The notes beneath the pieces are model-generated. The model was given only the letters and a program-made list of their open reading frames with translations. It was not told the origin of the DNA and did no database searches. A DNA stretch of 64,000 bases from Phyllobacterium myrsinacearum. GTDB lineage: Bacteria; Pseudomonadota; Alphaproteobacteria; Rhizobiales; Rhizobiaceae. The DNA is taken from positions 310,001-374,000 of the forward strand of contig NZ_JACGXN010000003.1 in NCBI RefSeq assembly GCF_014138285.1, given 5' to 3'. The first letter of the stretch is position 1. Each line of letters starts with the position of its first letter. A program made the position numbers and the translations under genes. Shown here in pieces: positions 53,515-63,939 of this stretch.

Positions 53515-53675
53515 TTCACGTTCTTTCTCGTGACGAGACCAGCATTGTACAACTCCACAGCGGCTCCGAGGTAGACAGATTTTACCGGAGCTTCGCGCTG
53601 AGGCACGGGTACCCTACGATCACGAGACAGCGATACAAATTGCAGTGCCTGCTTTTGTACGTCGACGGTACTCAC
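53511..53675 (-). CDS. Small 54-residue protein coupled to DUF1330 gene
   Basis: A GTG-started frame of 54 residues (STVDVQKQALQFVSLSRDRR ... SVYLGAAVELYNAGLVTRKN). It is preceded by an excellent GGAGGAG site and overlaps the DUF1330 start by four bases (ATGA). I do not recognise the family. The overlap and ribosome binding site argue that it is translated, perhaps to drive DUF1330 translation. Confidence 0.5.
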   Translation of the reverse strand: MSTVDVQKQALQFVSLSRDRRVPVPQREAPVKSVYLGAAVELYNAGLVTRKNVK

Positions 53676-53880
53676 CCAAACTCCTCCTCCGCTTTCGGGA
53701 ACGTGAGCATACCATCTCAACCAGCTTGACATTAGCGGCCGGCAATTTGACGAGGTTGTGAAGGACACTCATGAATAAAGTGGGATTAATAATAACTATC
53801 ATTCGCAACGCCTGTTTTTGAAGGCATTTTCACGATGATCAATTGCGGGGACTTTGAAAAATATCGCGGATTTTTACCTA
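53676..53880. other. Intergenic region
   Basis: About 200 bp between the small gene and the end of the LysR gene, both minus strand. It should contain the promoter of the small gene/DUF1330 unit. Confidence 0.35.
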
Positions 53881-54774
53881 TCAGGTCGGGTGGCGCAAAG
53901 CGTTAACCAAAAGAGAAAAAGCCGGAGAGGCTTGGCGGCGGCTGGGATAATAAAGGTGAAATCCTTCCCAATAAGGTGAATAGTTTTCAAGAAATCGATG
54001 CAAGCGCCCGCTTTCAAGGTGGGGTTTGGCTATGTCTTCAGGAACATATGCGAATCCAAAACCGTCCACAGCAGCTTCGAGAACATTGTAGATAGTATTG
54101 AAAACGAGCTGGCCATCCACCCGAACCTTGATCTCACGTCCATTTTCTTCGAATTCCCAAGCGTAGAGACCGCCATAGGTTGGAAGCCGAAGATTGATGC
54201 AGCGATGCTGGAGCAACTCCTTCGGGTGGGTGGGAATATCCTGACGTGCGAAATAGGATTTTGCGGCCACTGCCGCAAAGCGCACGTCCGGGCCGATCCT
54301 GACTGAAATCATGTCCTTGGCGATTTGTTCCCCAAACCGCACGCCGGCATCGTAACCGTCGCTGACAATGTCCTGCAGACCGTAGTTTACGTCGAGCTCA
54401 AGCTTGATGTCTGGATATTGATGAAGGAAGCTGCGCAGTTTTGGCCATATGTATTGCTGGATCTGGTAATCTCCAGCAGTCAGCCGGATTGTTCCGGCGG
54501 GGGTGTCTCGGAGTATATTCAGTGCATCGATCGCCGAACCAATTTCCTCAAAAAGCGGACTGATGTCTTGCAACAATTGGCCTCCTGCTTCAGTCGGGGA
54601 CACGCTACGTGTTGTTCTGGTCAAAAGACGCACGCCCAACCGAGCTTCGAGCTGGCGGATCGTGTGGCTGAGTGCTGATGGCGACAGACCAAACTTGGCG
54701 GCAGCCTTCGTAAAGCTGCGTTCGCGCGCAACCGCCAGAAACACCATCAGATCGTTGACATCCTGCCGCTCCAA
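53881..54774 (-). CDS. LysR-family regulator
   Basis: A 297-residue LysR-type protein. The HTH region reads SFTKAAAKFGLSPSALSHTI, followed by RLLTRTTRSVSPTEAGGQLL. A TTG at 54774 is the best start, with AAAGGGAG upstream. The longer frame to 54858 adds a leader atypical for LysR. It follows the carboxymuconolactone-decarboxylase-like gene on the same strand with 127 bp between them. Confidence 0.88.
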   Translation of the reverse strand: MERQDVNDLMVFLAVARERSFTKAAAKFGLSPSALSHTIRQLEARLGVRLLTRTTRSVSPTEAGGQLLQDISPLFEEIGSAIDALNILRDTPAGTIRLTAGDYQIQQYIWPKLRSFLHQYPDIKLELDVNYGLQDIVSDGYDAGVRFGEQIAKDMISVRIGPDVRFAAVAAKSYFARQDIPTHPKELLQHRCINLRLPTYGGLYAWEFEENGREIKVRVDGQLVFNTIYNVLEAAVDGFGFAYVPEDIAKPHLESGRLHRFLENYSPYWEGFHLYYPSRRQASPAFSLLVNALRHPT

Positions 54775-54901
54775 AAATGACTCCCTTTCATGGCCACAAC
54801 ATCTGATTATAGACTCGGGGCCATGAAATGGTAGCGAGCAAGCGACGGCACCGATCACCTTTGCGTTGAACGATCAAGTGCTCGCCAATTCTGTACATAC
54901 T

Positions 54902-55696
54902 TCACTTCGCCCGATTGCGCAGCACCTCTCCAACCACGGTGGCCGCGGAAAACGCATTCGGCCAGCCGGCATAGAAGGCAGCCTGCGCAACTACCTCTCC
55001 CGCCTCCTCTGCAGTCAGGCCGTTATCCATCGCCCTGTTGAGGTGATAGCCAATTTGCGCACTTTGCCCTGACGCGATGAGCGAACTAACGGTCACAAGG
55101 CTTCGGTCTCGCGGAGAAAGCCCGGGACGCTGCCAAAGATCCAGAAACAGCGGGGTTGCGGTAAATTCCACCAGTCCAGGCGATATCTCTCCAACATTTT
55201 TCTCCACGGTGACAGCCCGCTGCTGCTCTGCTTCTTCGTTAAGAGGTAACAATTGTGGAGATGCCATTGGCAGCTGCTCGGCCCCTATGTCCCGATCCAT
55301 GAACACAATCCTCGTTGCAGCAATTGCTGACATCGCGTTGGACCATCCGGCGTAAAACGCAAGGTGTGTGATGATTTCGGAGACTTCAGTTGGTGTCACG
55401 CTGTTGTCGAGGGCAACGTTTACATAGTGCGTCATGTCGATTGATTGATTTCGGGCAATCAGGATGGACAAGGTTACGATACTACGATCGCGTTGCGAAA
55501 GCTGCGGACGCCGCCACAGTTTTGCGTTCAGATTTTCTTCAGCATATCGGGCAAGAGCGGGTGAGACAGATTGGATATCACTAACCGGCAATGATGAAGC
55601 GCTCTTGGGGATAGCTCCACCTCCGGTTCCTTCCTGAGAAAAAACAGGTTCACCCATCGCGAGCGAAATCGCAGTGGCGGCGAGAATATTCTTCAT
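54902..55696 (-). CDS. Exported carboxymuconolactone-decarboxylase-like protein, two domains
   Basis: A 264-residue protein with a signal peptide (residues about 1-20, ending EPVFSQE). Two CMD-type repeats follow: KLWRRPQLSQRDRSIVTLSI ... AFYAGWSNAMSA, and LWQRPGLSPRDRSLVTVSSL ... AFYAGWPNAFSA. Neither repeat carries the CxxC of AhpD-type members. Exported two-domain CMD proteins are common near LysR, AKR and SDR genes; the reaction is unknown. AAGGAG precedes the ATG at 55696. Confidence 0.88.
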   Translation of the reverse strand: MKNILAATAISLAMGEPVFSQEGTGGGAIPKSASSLPVSDIQSVSPALARYAEENLNAKLWRRPQLSQRDRSIVTLSILIARNQSIDMTHYVNVALDNSVTPTEVSEIITHLAFYAGWSNAMSAIAATRIVFMDRDIGAEQLPMASPQLLPLNEEAEQQRAVTVEKNVGEISPGLVEFTATPLFLDLWQRPGLSPRDRSLVTVSSLIASGQSAQIGYHLNRAMDNGLTAEEAGEVVAQAAFYAGWPNAFSAATVVGEVLRNRAK

Positions 55697-55886
55697 TGTT
55701 ATCTCCTTGAGCATTGGTTACCCGACATGATCCGCAGATTCTCAGGATCGTTTCTGAACCTTCGGATGACCAATATCGCCGGGTTCATAGAGTATGGTTG
55801 TAAACATGGGCAAGTTCGGTGTATTCGGCCCCGCTCCCCAATCCACGCTTGTCTTTGTGGGACGCTTGGTGGCCCAGATCGGCGAA

Positions 55887-56957
<1,071 letters not shown>

Positions 56958-57329
56958 TTATGTCGTAGGGGAGATCCGAACGCTCGCCGCCCGTGCCCTG
57001 TCGCTGATCATCGGCACCAAATATGGGCTTTCGCCATATTTTTCTCGATAGGCCCCGTCGATTTGGTCATTGATCAAGCCGTCGACTGGCTCGAAGGCAA
57101 CCTTCCGCGTCATGCCTGCGGCAATAATCCGTCCAGCACGCTGGCGAACAGCCGCCTGATACCAGCTGGATTTACGACCATGGTAGCCGCGCACATAAAG
57201 CGCCCCGTCCACCACCACCGCCCAGATCCATGTCGGAGTGCCATAAGTCGCGTTGTCCTCACGAAACGGCGCTATCTTGAGGTCGTCAGCGTCGTTGATG
57301 TTCTTAAGCTCGTCGTGTGACCAGTTCAT
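56958..57329 (-). CDS. DUF2255 protein
   Basis: A 123-residue protein with the DUF2255 pattern: WIWAVVVDGALYVRGYHGRK, then SSWYQAAVRQRAGRIIAAGM. The start at ATG 57329 (MNWSHDELKNINDADDLKIA) follows GGTACCGG, a modest site. Longer upstream frame is rejected. The family has a PNPOx-like beta-barrel fold of unknown function and is often found beside reductases. It is 87 bp upstream of the AKR gene on the same strand. Confidence 0.85.
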   Translation of the reverse strand: MNWSHDELKNINDADDLKIAPFREDNATYGTPTWIWAVVVDGALYVRGYHGRKSSWYQAAVRQRAGRIIAAGMTRKVAFEPVDGLINDQIDGAYREKYGESPYLVPMISDRARAASVRISPTT

Positions 57330-57871
57330 TACCGGTACCCATAGGTTGTTGCCAGTGCAGTTGTCGAAAAAATGGCCGTTGATTCGGCAAGTTATGCAAA
57401 CCGCGGTCCGCCAGCGACAACAGCGCCAAGTCTGGTTAAGTAGCACTGAATGTAGTGCGCTTGCCCAACCTCGATTAGATGTGGAAATCTGCATGAACTT
57501 GTGAATGAGGCTAATCAATCAGATTGGGGACGATTGGCACGTATTCACGCGCAACCAACTATCCTATGCGTGTCTCTTTCCTTTACCGGTTTCTGGGAGA
57601 ATGTTGGGGCAAATCCGGTTATCAATAACCGGTACGGCGTAAATGGAAAACAATGTAGCCGATTGCAGTTTGACCGGAAATTTGGTAACAAACGCCGGTC
57701 GAAAGAGTGCTGGCCGGATGGTAGCCCGGTCGCTGTCAGTATGATGGCAACTCCTCCCTTAGGGGTATCCGCGACACCCGAGACCGGCTTGCCGGTCGCA
57801 AAGGTGTGTCCGTTGATATCCCTATGTCATCCTCGGTGCACCTTCCAATTCCATCAGAAGGAAGTACGACC
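57330..57871. other. Intergenic region with CCGGT-type repeats
   Basis: About 540 bp between divergent DUF2255 and SDR genes. CCGGTTAT and ATAACCGG (57615-57622 and 57625-57632) are perfect arms around CA. Other CCGGT words are nearby at 57574-57590. No gene is recognised. Confidence 0.5.
57615..57632. promoter_or_regulatory. Perfect 18-bp inverted repeat upstream of SDR gene
   Basis: The 8-bp arms CCGGTTAT / ATAACCGG flank CA. The repeat lies 240 bp upstream of the SDR start and is a candidate operator. Confidence 0.45.
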
Positions 57872-58609
57872 TTGAGGCTCACACAAAACACGATTCTCAT
57901 CACTGGCGGCGCAACCGGCATCGGATTGGCTCTCGCACGGCGCCTTTTTGAAAAAGGCAATCAGGTGATCGTGTGCGGGAGAAGCGAAGCCGCTCTTTTG
58001 AGCGCACAAAACGAACTACCAGGACTGATCACACGCATCTGCGATGTCGCGGACACCGATAGTCGGCGATCGATGGTTGAGTGGCTGAAGACGAATTATC
58101 CGAGCCTCAATGTCGTCGTCAACAACGCCGGCGTTCAACATCGGCGCGACTTCAACAATGACCCAGCCATCGAAACACTCGATCAGGAGGTGGCAATCAA
58201 CCTCACAGCACCAATCCACCTGATCGCCGAGCTCCTGCCCATGTTGAGGCAACAGGAGCAAGCCGTTCTCATCAACATCAGTTCGGGGTTGGCGTTTTCT
58301 CCGATGGCGGATGTTCCAGTCTATTGTGCCACCAAGGCGGCCATCCATTCATTCACCCTCAGTCTGCGTCACCAGTTAAAATCAACAGGCATCAGAGTGG
58401 TGGAGATTGCCCCTCCGATTGTTGATACGGACCTTGGCGGCGGCACGCGCAGCGGAGGGACAACCAGCCGAATAATGGTATCTCCTGAAGAGTTCGCCAC
58501 GGAAGCGCTTGCTCAGCTTAAAGCCGGCAAGGACGAGGTTCTTGTCGGTGTCTCGGCCGATACGCGGCGGATGGGCGAGACCTTGTTCGAGCGCATGAAC
58601 AGCCGCTGA
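57872..58609 (+). CDS. Short-chain dehydrogenase/reductase (DltE-like)
   Basis: A 245-residue SDR. The motifs are ILITGGATGIGLALARRLFE, NNAGVQHRRDFNND and ISSGLAFSPMADVPVYCATK with catalytic Ser, Tyr and Lys. This matches the DltE-like group. The start is TTG 57872, with GAAGGAAG at good spacing; an earlier ATG at 57806 lacks a site. Substrate is unknown. A histidine-kinase fragment follows directly. Confidence 0.88.
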   Translation: MRLTQNTILITGGATGIGLALARRLFEKGNQVIVCGRSEAALLSAQNELPGLITRICDVADTDSRRSMVEWLKTNYPSLNVVVNNAGVQHRRDFNNDPAIETLDQEVAINLTAPIHLIAELLPMLRQQEQAVLINISSGLAFSPMADVPVYCATKAAIHSFTLSLRHQLKSTGIRVVEIAPPIVDTDLGGGTRSGGTTSRIMVSPEEFATEALAQLKAGKDEVLVGVSADTRRMGETLFERMNSR

Positions 58610-58610
58610 G

Positions 58611-58970
58611 GCATCCTCTCGGATTTCGGCGGACTCATTGCGTATCCGTCAAGCTGTTCTGGCCCTTTTGGAAAACGCGTGTCGCTATGCATCTACCGGT
58701 GGTTCGCTGCGCTGTGAGACAGAGAAATTGCCGGATGGAAGTGTGATTATACGCTTGCTCGACCGTGGACCGGGCTTTCCAGAAGACATGCAAGCAGTTG
58801 CGATCAATCCCTTTTGGCGAGGCGATCCGTCCCGCTCTCGTGCTACAGGCGGAACAGGTTTGGGGCTTTCAGTAGCAAGGGCCATAGCAATCGCCCATGG
58901 AGGGCATTTGCAGCTGGCGAACAGAACGGGTGGTGGCGCAGTTGTACAGATCTATCTGCAGCGAGAGTAG
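58611..58970 (+). pseudogene. Sensor histidine kinase, C-terminal ATPase-domain fragment
   Basis: The frame reads ISADSLRIRQAVLALLENAC with the N-box, then DRGPGFP (G1), NPFWRGDPS (F-box) and GGTGLGLSVARAIAIAHGGH (G2), all in order. It ends normally at 58970. The membrane, sensor and DHp parts are missing. The open frame extends back into the SDR gene without a good start, so this is a broken kinase joined behind the SDR gene. Confidence 0.85.
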
Positions 58971-59385
58971 CATTCAACGCGCCGACATCTCGCCCTCAAT
59001 CCCCAGAAGGGGTTTTCATCAGGAGCTATTGATGCCAAGGGTGCGCTCAATATTTTCTGTTTGATGTTTGGAATCGAGACATGGCGGCATTCGTTCGCGC
59101 CACCTCCATGATCTCGTGCGCACTCGCCTCTATCCGGGCTCGATTATCACCCTCCTCCTGCACGCTGATCGGGATATCGTAGTCTCAATACAACTGCTCG
59201 GATTGCAATCCAACAGTATTCCGTCGGGAGCAAAAGTCCCAATGCTCGACGATCAGATTATCATCTGAAGTCGCAATGGGCATGTGCTCCGGTCATGGAA
59301 GCACCAATGTTTGCAATCGGCGCCCCTGAGAAGGGTGGAAGAAGCAATCATTTCTCTGCTTCGGCCCGCATGTATGATACCGGTA
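58971..59385. other. Intergenic region, no gene recognised
   Basis: About 415 bp between the kinase fragment and the end of the LysR gene. I see no gene or clear terminator. Confidence 0.4.
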
Positions 59386-60270
59386 CTAATCACAAAACCA
59401 CTCAATAAATGCCCGAAGTTTTGGCGGCCGATTACGGGTAGGGTAATACAGCTGAAACTGGACCGGACGCGGCTCGAATTGTGTCAGAAGTTCAACCAAT
59501 TCTCCTGCATCGATTGCGTTTACTTCAGTTTCTCTAAAAAGCTGGGCGACGCCCAAGCCCGAGCGAAGGGCAAAGTCGAAGTGGTGATTGTCATCGAACA
59601 CCAGCCTTGGTGGTGGATCAATTCGGAGTTCCTGACCGGCGACATTGAAAGTCAGCGGTACCAATCGCTGGCTCTCCGGGAGCCTGTAACGGATAACGTG
59701 ATGGTTTTCGAGATCATCGGGATGCTGAGGGACGCCGGCGGCTTCCAGGTAGATGCGGGAGGTCACCACCGAACGACGGAGAACTGGCCCGATAGCGCGA
59801 GCGATCATATCCATTTCCAAAGTGTCTGCGAAACGGATGCCTGCATCGAAACCACCAGCAACAATATCTACTGGTCGATCATCGGTTGTGAGTTCCACCA
59901 CGATATCCGGATAGTGCCGGACGAAGGCAGCCAGTCGCGGCAAGATGCAGACCTGAGCTGCCAGCCGCGACAGGTTAATTCGCAAATTGCCGGCGGGGCG
60001 CTTCTCGACAGTCCGAACCAGGTCAAGCGCATCAGCGATATCGATGAAGGCTCGGTCGGTATTTTGCAGAAGGAGGCGGCCAGCCTCAGTCAACCGGACA
60101 CTGCGACTGGTGCGCTCGAAGAGCCGTGCTCCGAGAAGGTGTTCAATCTGTCGGATTTTTTGCGACACCGCGGATGGCGTTACACCAAGACGGCCGGACG
60201 CAGCAGTGAAACCGCCAGTCGTTGCGACCATACGAAACGTCGGCAGAAGCGAAAAAAGGTCGGTCCCCAT
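59386..60270 (-). CDS. LysR-family regulator
   Basis: A 294-residue LysR-type protein. The HTH region reads GFTAASGRLGVTPSAVSQKI, followed by ERTSRSVRLTEAGRLLL. ATG 60270 follows GGAGATTAACG; an ATG at 60288 is possible. It is divergent from the serine hydrolase gene over a 102-bp gap and is its likely regulator. Confidence 0.9.
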   Translation of the reverse strand: MGTDLFSLLPTFRMVATTGGFTAASGRLGVTPSAVSQKIRQIEHLLGARLFERTSRSVRLTEAGRLLLQNTDRAFIDIADALDLVRTVEKRPAGNLRINLSRLAAQVCILPRLAAFVRHYPDIVVELTTDDRPVDIVAGGFDAGIRFADTLEMDMIARAIGPVLRRSVVTSRIYLEAAGVPQHPDDLENHHVIRYRLPESQRLVPLTFNVAGQELRIDPPPRLVFDDNHHFDFALRSGLGVAQLFRETEVNAIDAGELVELLTQFEPRPVQFQLYYPTRNRPPKLRAFIEWFCD

Positions 60271-60372
60271 CGTTAATCTCCACTTCAAGACCCTTTAAGC
60301 ATATCCCAACTCAACTTCACGATCAAGGCGGAGTATCTAAAGGTCCATCGTACTTTTGACCTGGAGTTACCA

Positions 60373-61542
60373 ATGATCGAAGATCCTGACTTACAGACAC
60401 CGAGCCTGCCAAACGGCCTAGCGAACACGATTGATATTGCGATTGAGGACGCACTTGCTGAAGGCCGCATCGCTGGTTGCGTTGTGCTGGTCGCCGAAGA
60501 CGGGAAAGTCGTTTACGAGCGGGCAGCGGGCCAGGCTGACCGCGAGACGGGCAGGAAGATGCAGATCGAGACGCCGTTTCGGTTCGCCTCCGTGACGAAA
60601 GCGTTCACAACCATGGCCATTTTGAAATTGATAGAAGCCGGACGTTTGTCGCCGGAAGACAGGGTGACGAAGTTCCTTCCAAATTTTGTTCCTCGTCTCC
60701 CCAATAGTTCGATCGCGGACATCAGGATCAGTCATCTGATGGCGCATACGGCGGGCTTGGACTACCGATCCCAGCAACCTGCAGACGGACCTTATGCCCG
60801 TGCTCAGGTGTCGGATGGACTTGATGAGAGCCAAGGCACGCTTGATGCCAATCTCGCCCGTATAGCAAGCGTGCCGCTGAACCGCATTCCCGGAGAGGGT
60901 TGGCGCTATTCGGTTGCGACAGATGTTCTTGGTGGCGTCATCGAGGCTATTACTGGCACAGCGCTTAGCGAGGCAATCAGTACCCTGGTAACCAAACCAC
61001 TGAAATTGAGTTCCGCGTTTCATTGGTTGGACGAAGATCTTGCTGTTCCCTATTACGACGGCAAACCGGCACCGGTGCGAATGACGGCCGGTATTGAGTT
61101 GCCGCAGCAATACAATGAGGGTGCGGGTGTTCGCTTCGATCCGAGGCGCATTCGAGACGCGGCCGCTTGGCCCTCGGGAGGCGCTGGCATGGCTGGCCGC
61201 TCCCGCGACGTACTGGCCCTGCTTGAAGCCCATCGCACCGGCTCGTTTTTGAGCGAGGATTTGCGTGAAGCTGCAAGGACGCCGAGAGTCGGCGCAGAGG
61301 CACAAGCGATGGGTCCCGGCTGGGGGTTTTCCTGGCTGGGCGCCGTGCTGATCGACCCGACGTCTACCGGCAGCCAATGGAGCAATGGATCGGTTTCCTG
61401 GGGTGGAACATATGGCAATTGGTGGGCAATCGACTTCACCAGGAAGAGAAGCGTCGTCTCTTTGACAAACACTGCCTACGAGGGAATGTCGGGCAGATTC
61501 GCCCAAAGCATTGCAGCGGCGACCTCGATGCCACTTTCGTAA
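60373..61542 (+). CDS. Serine hydrolase of the beta-lactamase/esterase EstB class
   Basis: A 389-residue class C beta-lactamase-like protein. The SxxK motif is S73-V-T-K76 in RFASVTKAFTTMA. The YxN-like motif is Y179-S-V in GEGWRYSVATDVLGG. Late in the protein is WGGTYGNWWAIDF, in place of the KTG motif. GGAG precedes the ATG. No signal peptide is evident, so it is probably a cytoplasmic esterase rather than an antibiotic-degrading enzyme. Confidence 0.88.
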   Translation: MIEDPDLQTPSLPNGLANTIDIAIEDALAEGRIAGCVVLVAEDGKVVYERAAGQADRETGRKMQIETPFRFASVTKAFTTMAILKLIEAGRLSPEDRVTKFLPNFVPRLPNSSIADIRISHLMAHTAGLDYRSQQPADGPYARAQVSDGLDESQGTLDANLARIASVPLNRIPGEGWRYSVATDVLGGVIEAITGTALSEAISTLVTKPLKLSSAFHWLDEDLAVPYYDGKPAPVRMTAGIELPQQYNEGAGVRFDPRRIRDAAAWPSGGAGMAGRSRDVLALLEAHRTGSFLSEDLREAARTPRVGAEAQAMGPGWGFSWLGAVLIDPTSTGSQWSNGSVSWGGTYGNWWAIDFTRKRSVVSLTNTAYEGMSGRFAQSIAAATSMPLS

Positions 61543-61759
61543 AGCTACGATATCGGCGGTCGGCATTCACGATCGGCCGCCGGTATTGGGCCAACCATCG
61601 CAGATGTTTTGCAAAGCCCCATCCAGTCCTCAAACAGACGGTTCACAGGGCTGCATCGCTCATAAAAATGCGTGAACCGATGGCGAAGCAACCCCTGCTC
61701 TTTGACGAGATCACCACGCACTTCTTCCCTTAAAAATGAACGAAAAAGAAAGATCGACT

Positions 61760-62692
61760 ATGAAACGTATACAATATTACCAGTACGGCGGTCCACATCT
61801 GATGCGGCTCGAAGAATTTGAACTGGCCTCGCCTAACAAAGGAGAAGTGGCCGTTAAGGTCAAGTTTGCAGCCATCAATCCCATTGACTGGAAGCTGCGT
61901 GCCGGCCAGATGAAGATTGTTACCGGCAAGACTTTCCCCCGCGCAATGGGAATGGATATTTCCGGGACAATTACTGCCATCGGTGCCGGAGTAACGCGCT
62001 TTAAGATTGGCGACGCTGTGTTCGGGCTCGCGCGCTTCAAGCAAAGCGGAGCACTCGGGCAGGCTGTGATCACCAAAGAAACTTTCTTGGCCAAGAAACC
62101 TGATGCGGTTTCGTTTGAAGATGCTGCCTGCCTCGGAACTCCTGGAGCCACCGCTTGGAATGGCTTGGTCGACAAAGCGAAAGTGACCGCCGGCGAGCGT
62201 GTCTTCATCAATGGCTGCACCGGTGCAGTAGGCGAAGCGGCGGTGCAGGTAGCGCGGATGTTAGGCGCGACGGTTTCGGGTAGTTGTAGTGCAGGCGCTA
62301 TGGAACGCGCACGCGCCTTGGGCGCTCAAACTGTCTTTGACTACCGCACAACTGATCTTTCCACAGTTCAGGAGCGCTTTGATGTGGTCTATGACACCGC
62401 TGCCGCGATGCCAAGGGCGTTGGGGTACAGACTTTTGCGTGAGAAGGGACGATTCTTAGACCTTGAGCCGACATTTGGGAAATTCATCCGCGCGATCTTC
62501 AGTCAACGTCTAAAGGTTGTGGTATGCACGCCGACAGCTGAAATTCTTGATCGCATCGCGCAAGCAGCCACGAAGGAAAACTTTCGTCTTCCGATCGCCG
62601 AGACCGTGCCTCTCGCTGAAGCGATCGCCCTCATCACTGCTCTCGAGAATGGTCGAAAACTTGCAGGAAAGGCCCTCGTTTCCATGGAATGA
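61760..62692 (+). CDS. NADP-dependent MDR oxidoreductase
   Basis: A 310-residue medium-chain reductase beginning MKRIQYYQYGGPHLMRLEEF. It has MGMDISGTITAIGAGVTRFK and the Rossmann VFINGCTGAVGEAAVQVARM. It lacks the zinc cysteines. ATG 61760 has AAGAAAG upstream; an ATG at 61736 is possible. It follows the serine hydrolase by 217 bp on the same strand and may be under the same LysR regulator. Confidence 0.88.
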   Translation: MKRIQYYQYGGPHLMRLEEFELASPNKGEVAVKVKFAAINPIDWKLRAGQMKIVTGKTFPRAMGMDISGTITAIGAGVTRFKIGDAVFGLARFKQSGALGQAVITKETFLAKKPDAVSFEDAACLGTPGATAWNGLVDKAKVTAGERVFINGCTGAVGEAAVQVARMLGATVSGSCSAGAMERARALGAQTVFDYRTTDLSTVQERFDVVYDTAAAMPRALGYRLLREKGRFLDLEPTFGKFIRAIFSQRLKVVVCTPTAEILDRIAQAATKENFRLPIAETVPLAEAIALITALENGRKLAGKALVSME

Positions 62693-62849
62693 GCGTGTCG
62701 CATTTTGACAAGAACTGTTCTAAAATGCACCTTCGAGACGACAAACCGTGTCCTGCAGTCGCTGGAACAAATCGCAAAAGAGAACCCCATGCGCGACCGT
62801 CAACCGGCCACTACCAATGGCATCGGCGGGAGCACTACCGGAGCCAAGC

Positions 62850-63060
62850 CCATTGACATTGCGCGAACGTCGAATTCTGGAGTTTATTGCGGAGGACGTG
62901 CAAAACAATACTATTAGCTGACCGGCTGATTCTCTCGGACCATACGGTGAAGGTCCATGTTCACAATCTGATCCGCAAGCTCAAGGTGCACAATCGGACT
63001 CAGGCGGCGGCTATCTACCGGAACTATCTTGAAGGTGTTGTCACGTTTTATTCAGCCTAA
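62850..63060 (+). pseudogene. LuxR-type HTH regulator fragment with frameshift
   Basis: Frame 1 reads PLTLRERRILEFIAEDVQNN then stops at a TGA near 62920. Frame 2 continues ADRLILSDHTVKVHVHNLIR and KLKVHNRTQAAAIYRNYLEG, ending at TAA 63060. Together they are the C-terminal DNA-binding domain of a NarL/LuxR response regulator. The receiver domain is missing upstream. The one-base shift makes it inactive. It may be the former partner of the histidine-kinase fragment at 58611. Confidence 0.82.
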
Positions 63061-63372
63061 TCGGATCCATAGATTCTTCGTTAACTTCGCGAGGGCCGGT
63101 TGTCATGGCGAGCAGAAAGTATTTAGACCCAGAAATATCGCTGAGAAATCGACTACGATGGTGAACATCCAATACCACAGGCATATCATCTTGAGATGAT
63201 ATATTTATACTTTTAAAGAGTATTGCTTAGCAAATAGAAATTGCCAGCTACCGTAGCAATGAAAAATAGCCCACAATTTCTATGTATGTTTAAAGTAAAT
63301 TGTTCTTGCATTTTATACGCTGAAAGAGCGATGATATACATTCGATATATTAAGATATCCGAGGGGTGGGGT
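63061..63372. other. AT-rich intergenic region
   Basis: About 310 bp, AT-rich between 63170 and 63360. It has ATCTTGAGATGATATAT-like repeats and is expected to contain the promoter for the tail-collar genes. Confidence 0.45.
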
Positions 63373-63903
63373 ATGTCTGAAGTTTTTCTTGGCCAGATTA
63401 TGCTTGCGGGATTTCAATTTGCGCCGAAGGGCTTTGCTTTAAGTAATGGGCAACTGTTGGCCATCGCTCAGAACCAGGCGTTATTCTCTCTTTTGGGCAC
63501 TTTTTATGGGGGCAACGGGACGACGACGTTCGCCTTGCCCAATATGCAAAGCCGCACAGCGGTCGGATTCGGATCATCGGTCGATTCTTCCTGGCAACCG
63601 TCACCTTACTCGATTGGCGAAGCCAGCGGCACCGAGAATGTGACGCTGCTCCAACAACAATTGCCCGCACACACTCACGTGGCAACCGGGACGACCAGCA
63701 ACGGCACATTGCGCAATCCGAGCAATGCGCTCTACGGCACCAACAGTGCCAATATTTATGGCCCTTCCAACGGAGGCCAGGTTGTGCTGGCGAGTCAGAC
63801 TGTTACCCCTGCTGGTAATGGTCAGCCACACGCCAACATACAGCCCTACGACGTTATCAATTATTGCATTGCACTGTCGGGAATTTTTCCGTCTCGCAAT
63901 TAA
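63373..63903 (+). CDS. Tail-collar domain protein (microcystin-dependent-protein-like)
   Basis: A 176-residue protein. The tail-collar fold reads FLGQIMLAGFQFAPKGFALS, then NGQLLAIAQNQALFSLLGTF and YGGNGTTTFALPNMQSRTAV. The C-terminal part is NIQPYDVINYCIALSGIFPS. The ATG at 63373 follows GAGGGG; the frame extends to 63241 but has no better start. Such proteins resemble phage tail-fibre collars, yet occur in tandem outside prophages in many bacteria. A second similar gene follows. Confidence 0.9.
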   Translation: MSEVFLGQIMLAGFQFAPKGFALSNGQLLAIAQNQALFSLLGTFYGGNGTTTFALPNMQSRTAVGFGSSVDSSWQPSPYSIGEASGTENVTLLQQQLPAHTHVATGTTSNGTLRNPSNALYGTNSANIYGPSNGGQVVLASQTVTPAGNGQPHANIQPYDVINYCIALSGIFPSRN

Positions 63904-63939
63904 TGACCTCTAATCAACCCATCGTACGGAGGACCAACG

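Noticed and set aside
57501-57875. Plus-strand 124-codon frame upstream of the SDR gene
   Set aside because: Composition not protein-like, overlaps the inverted repeat and the SDR start region.
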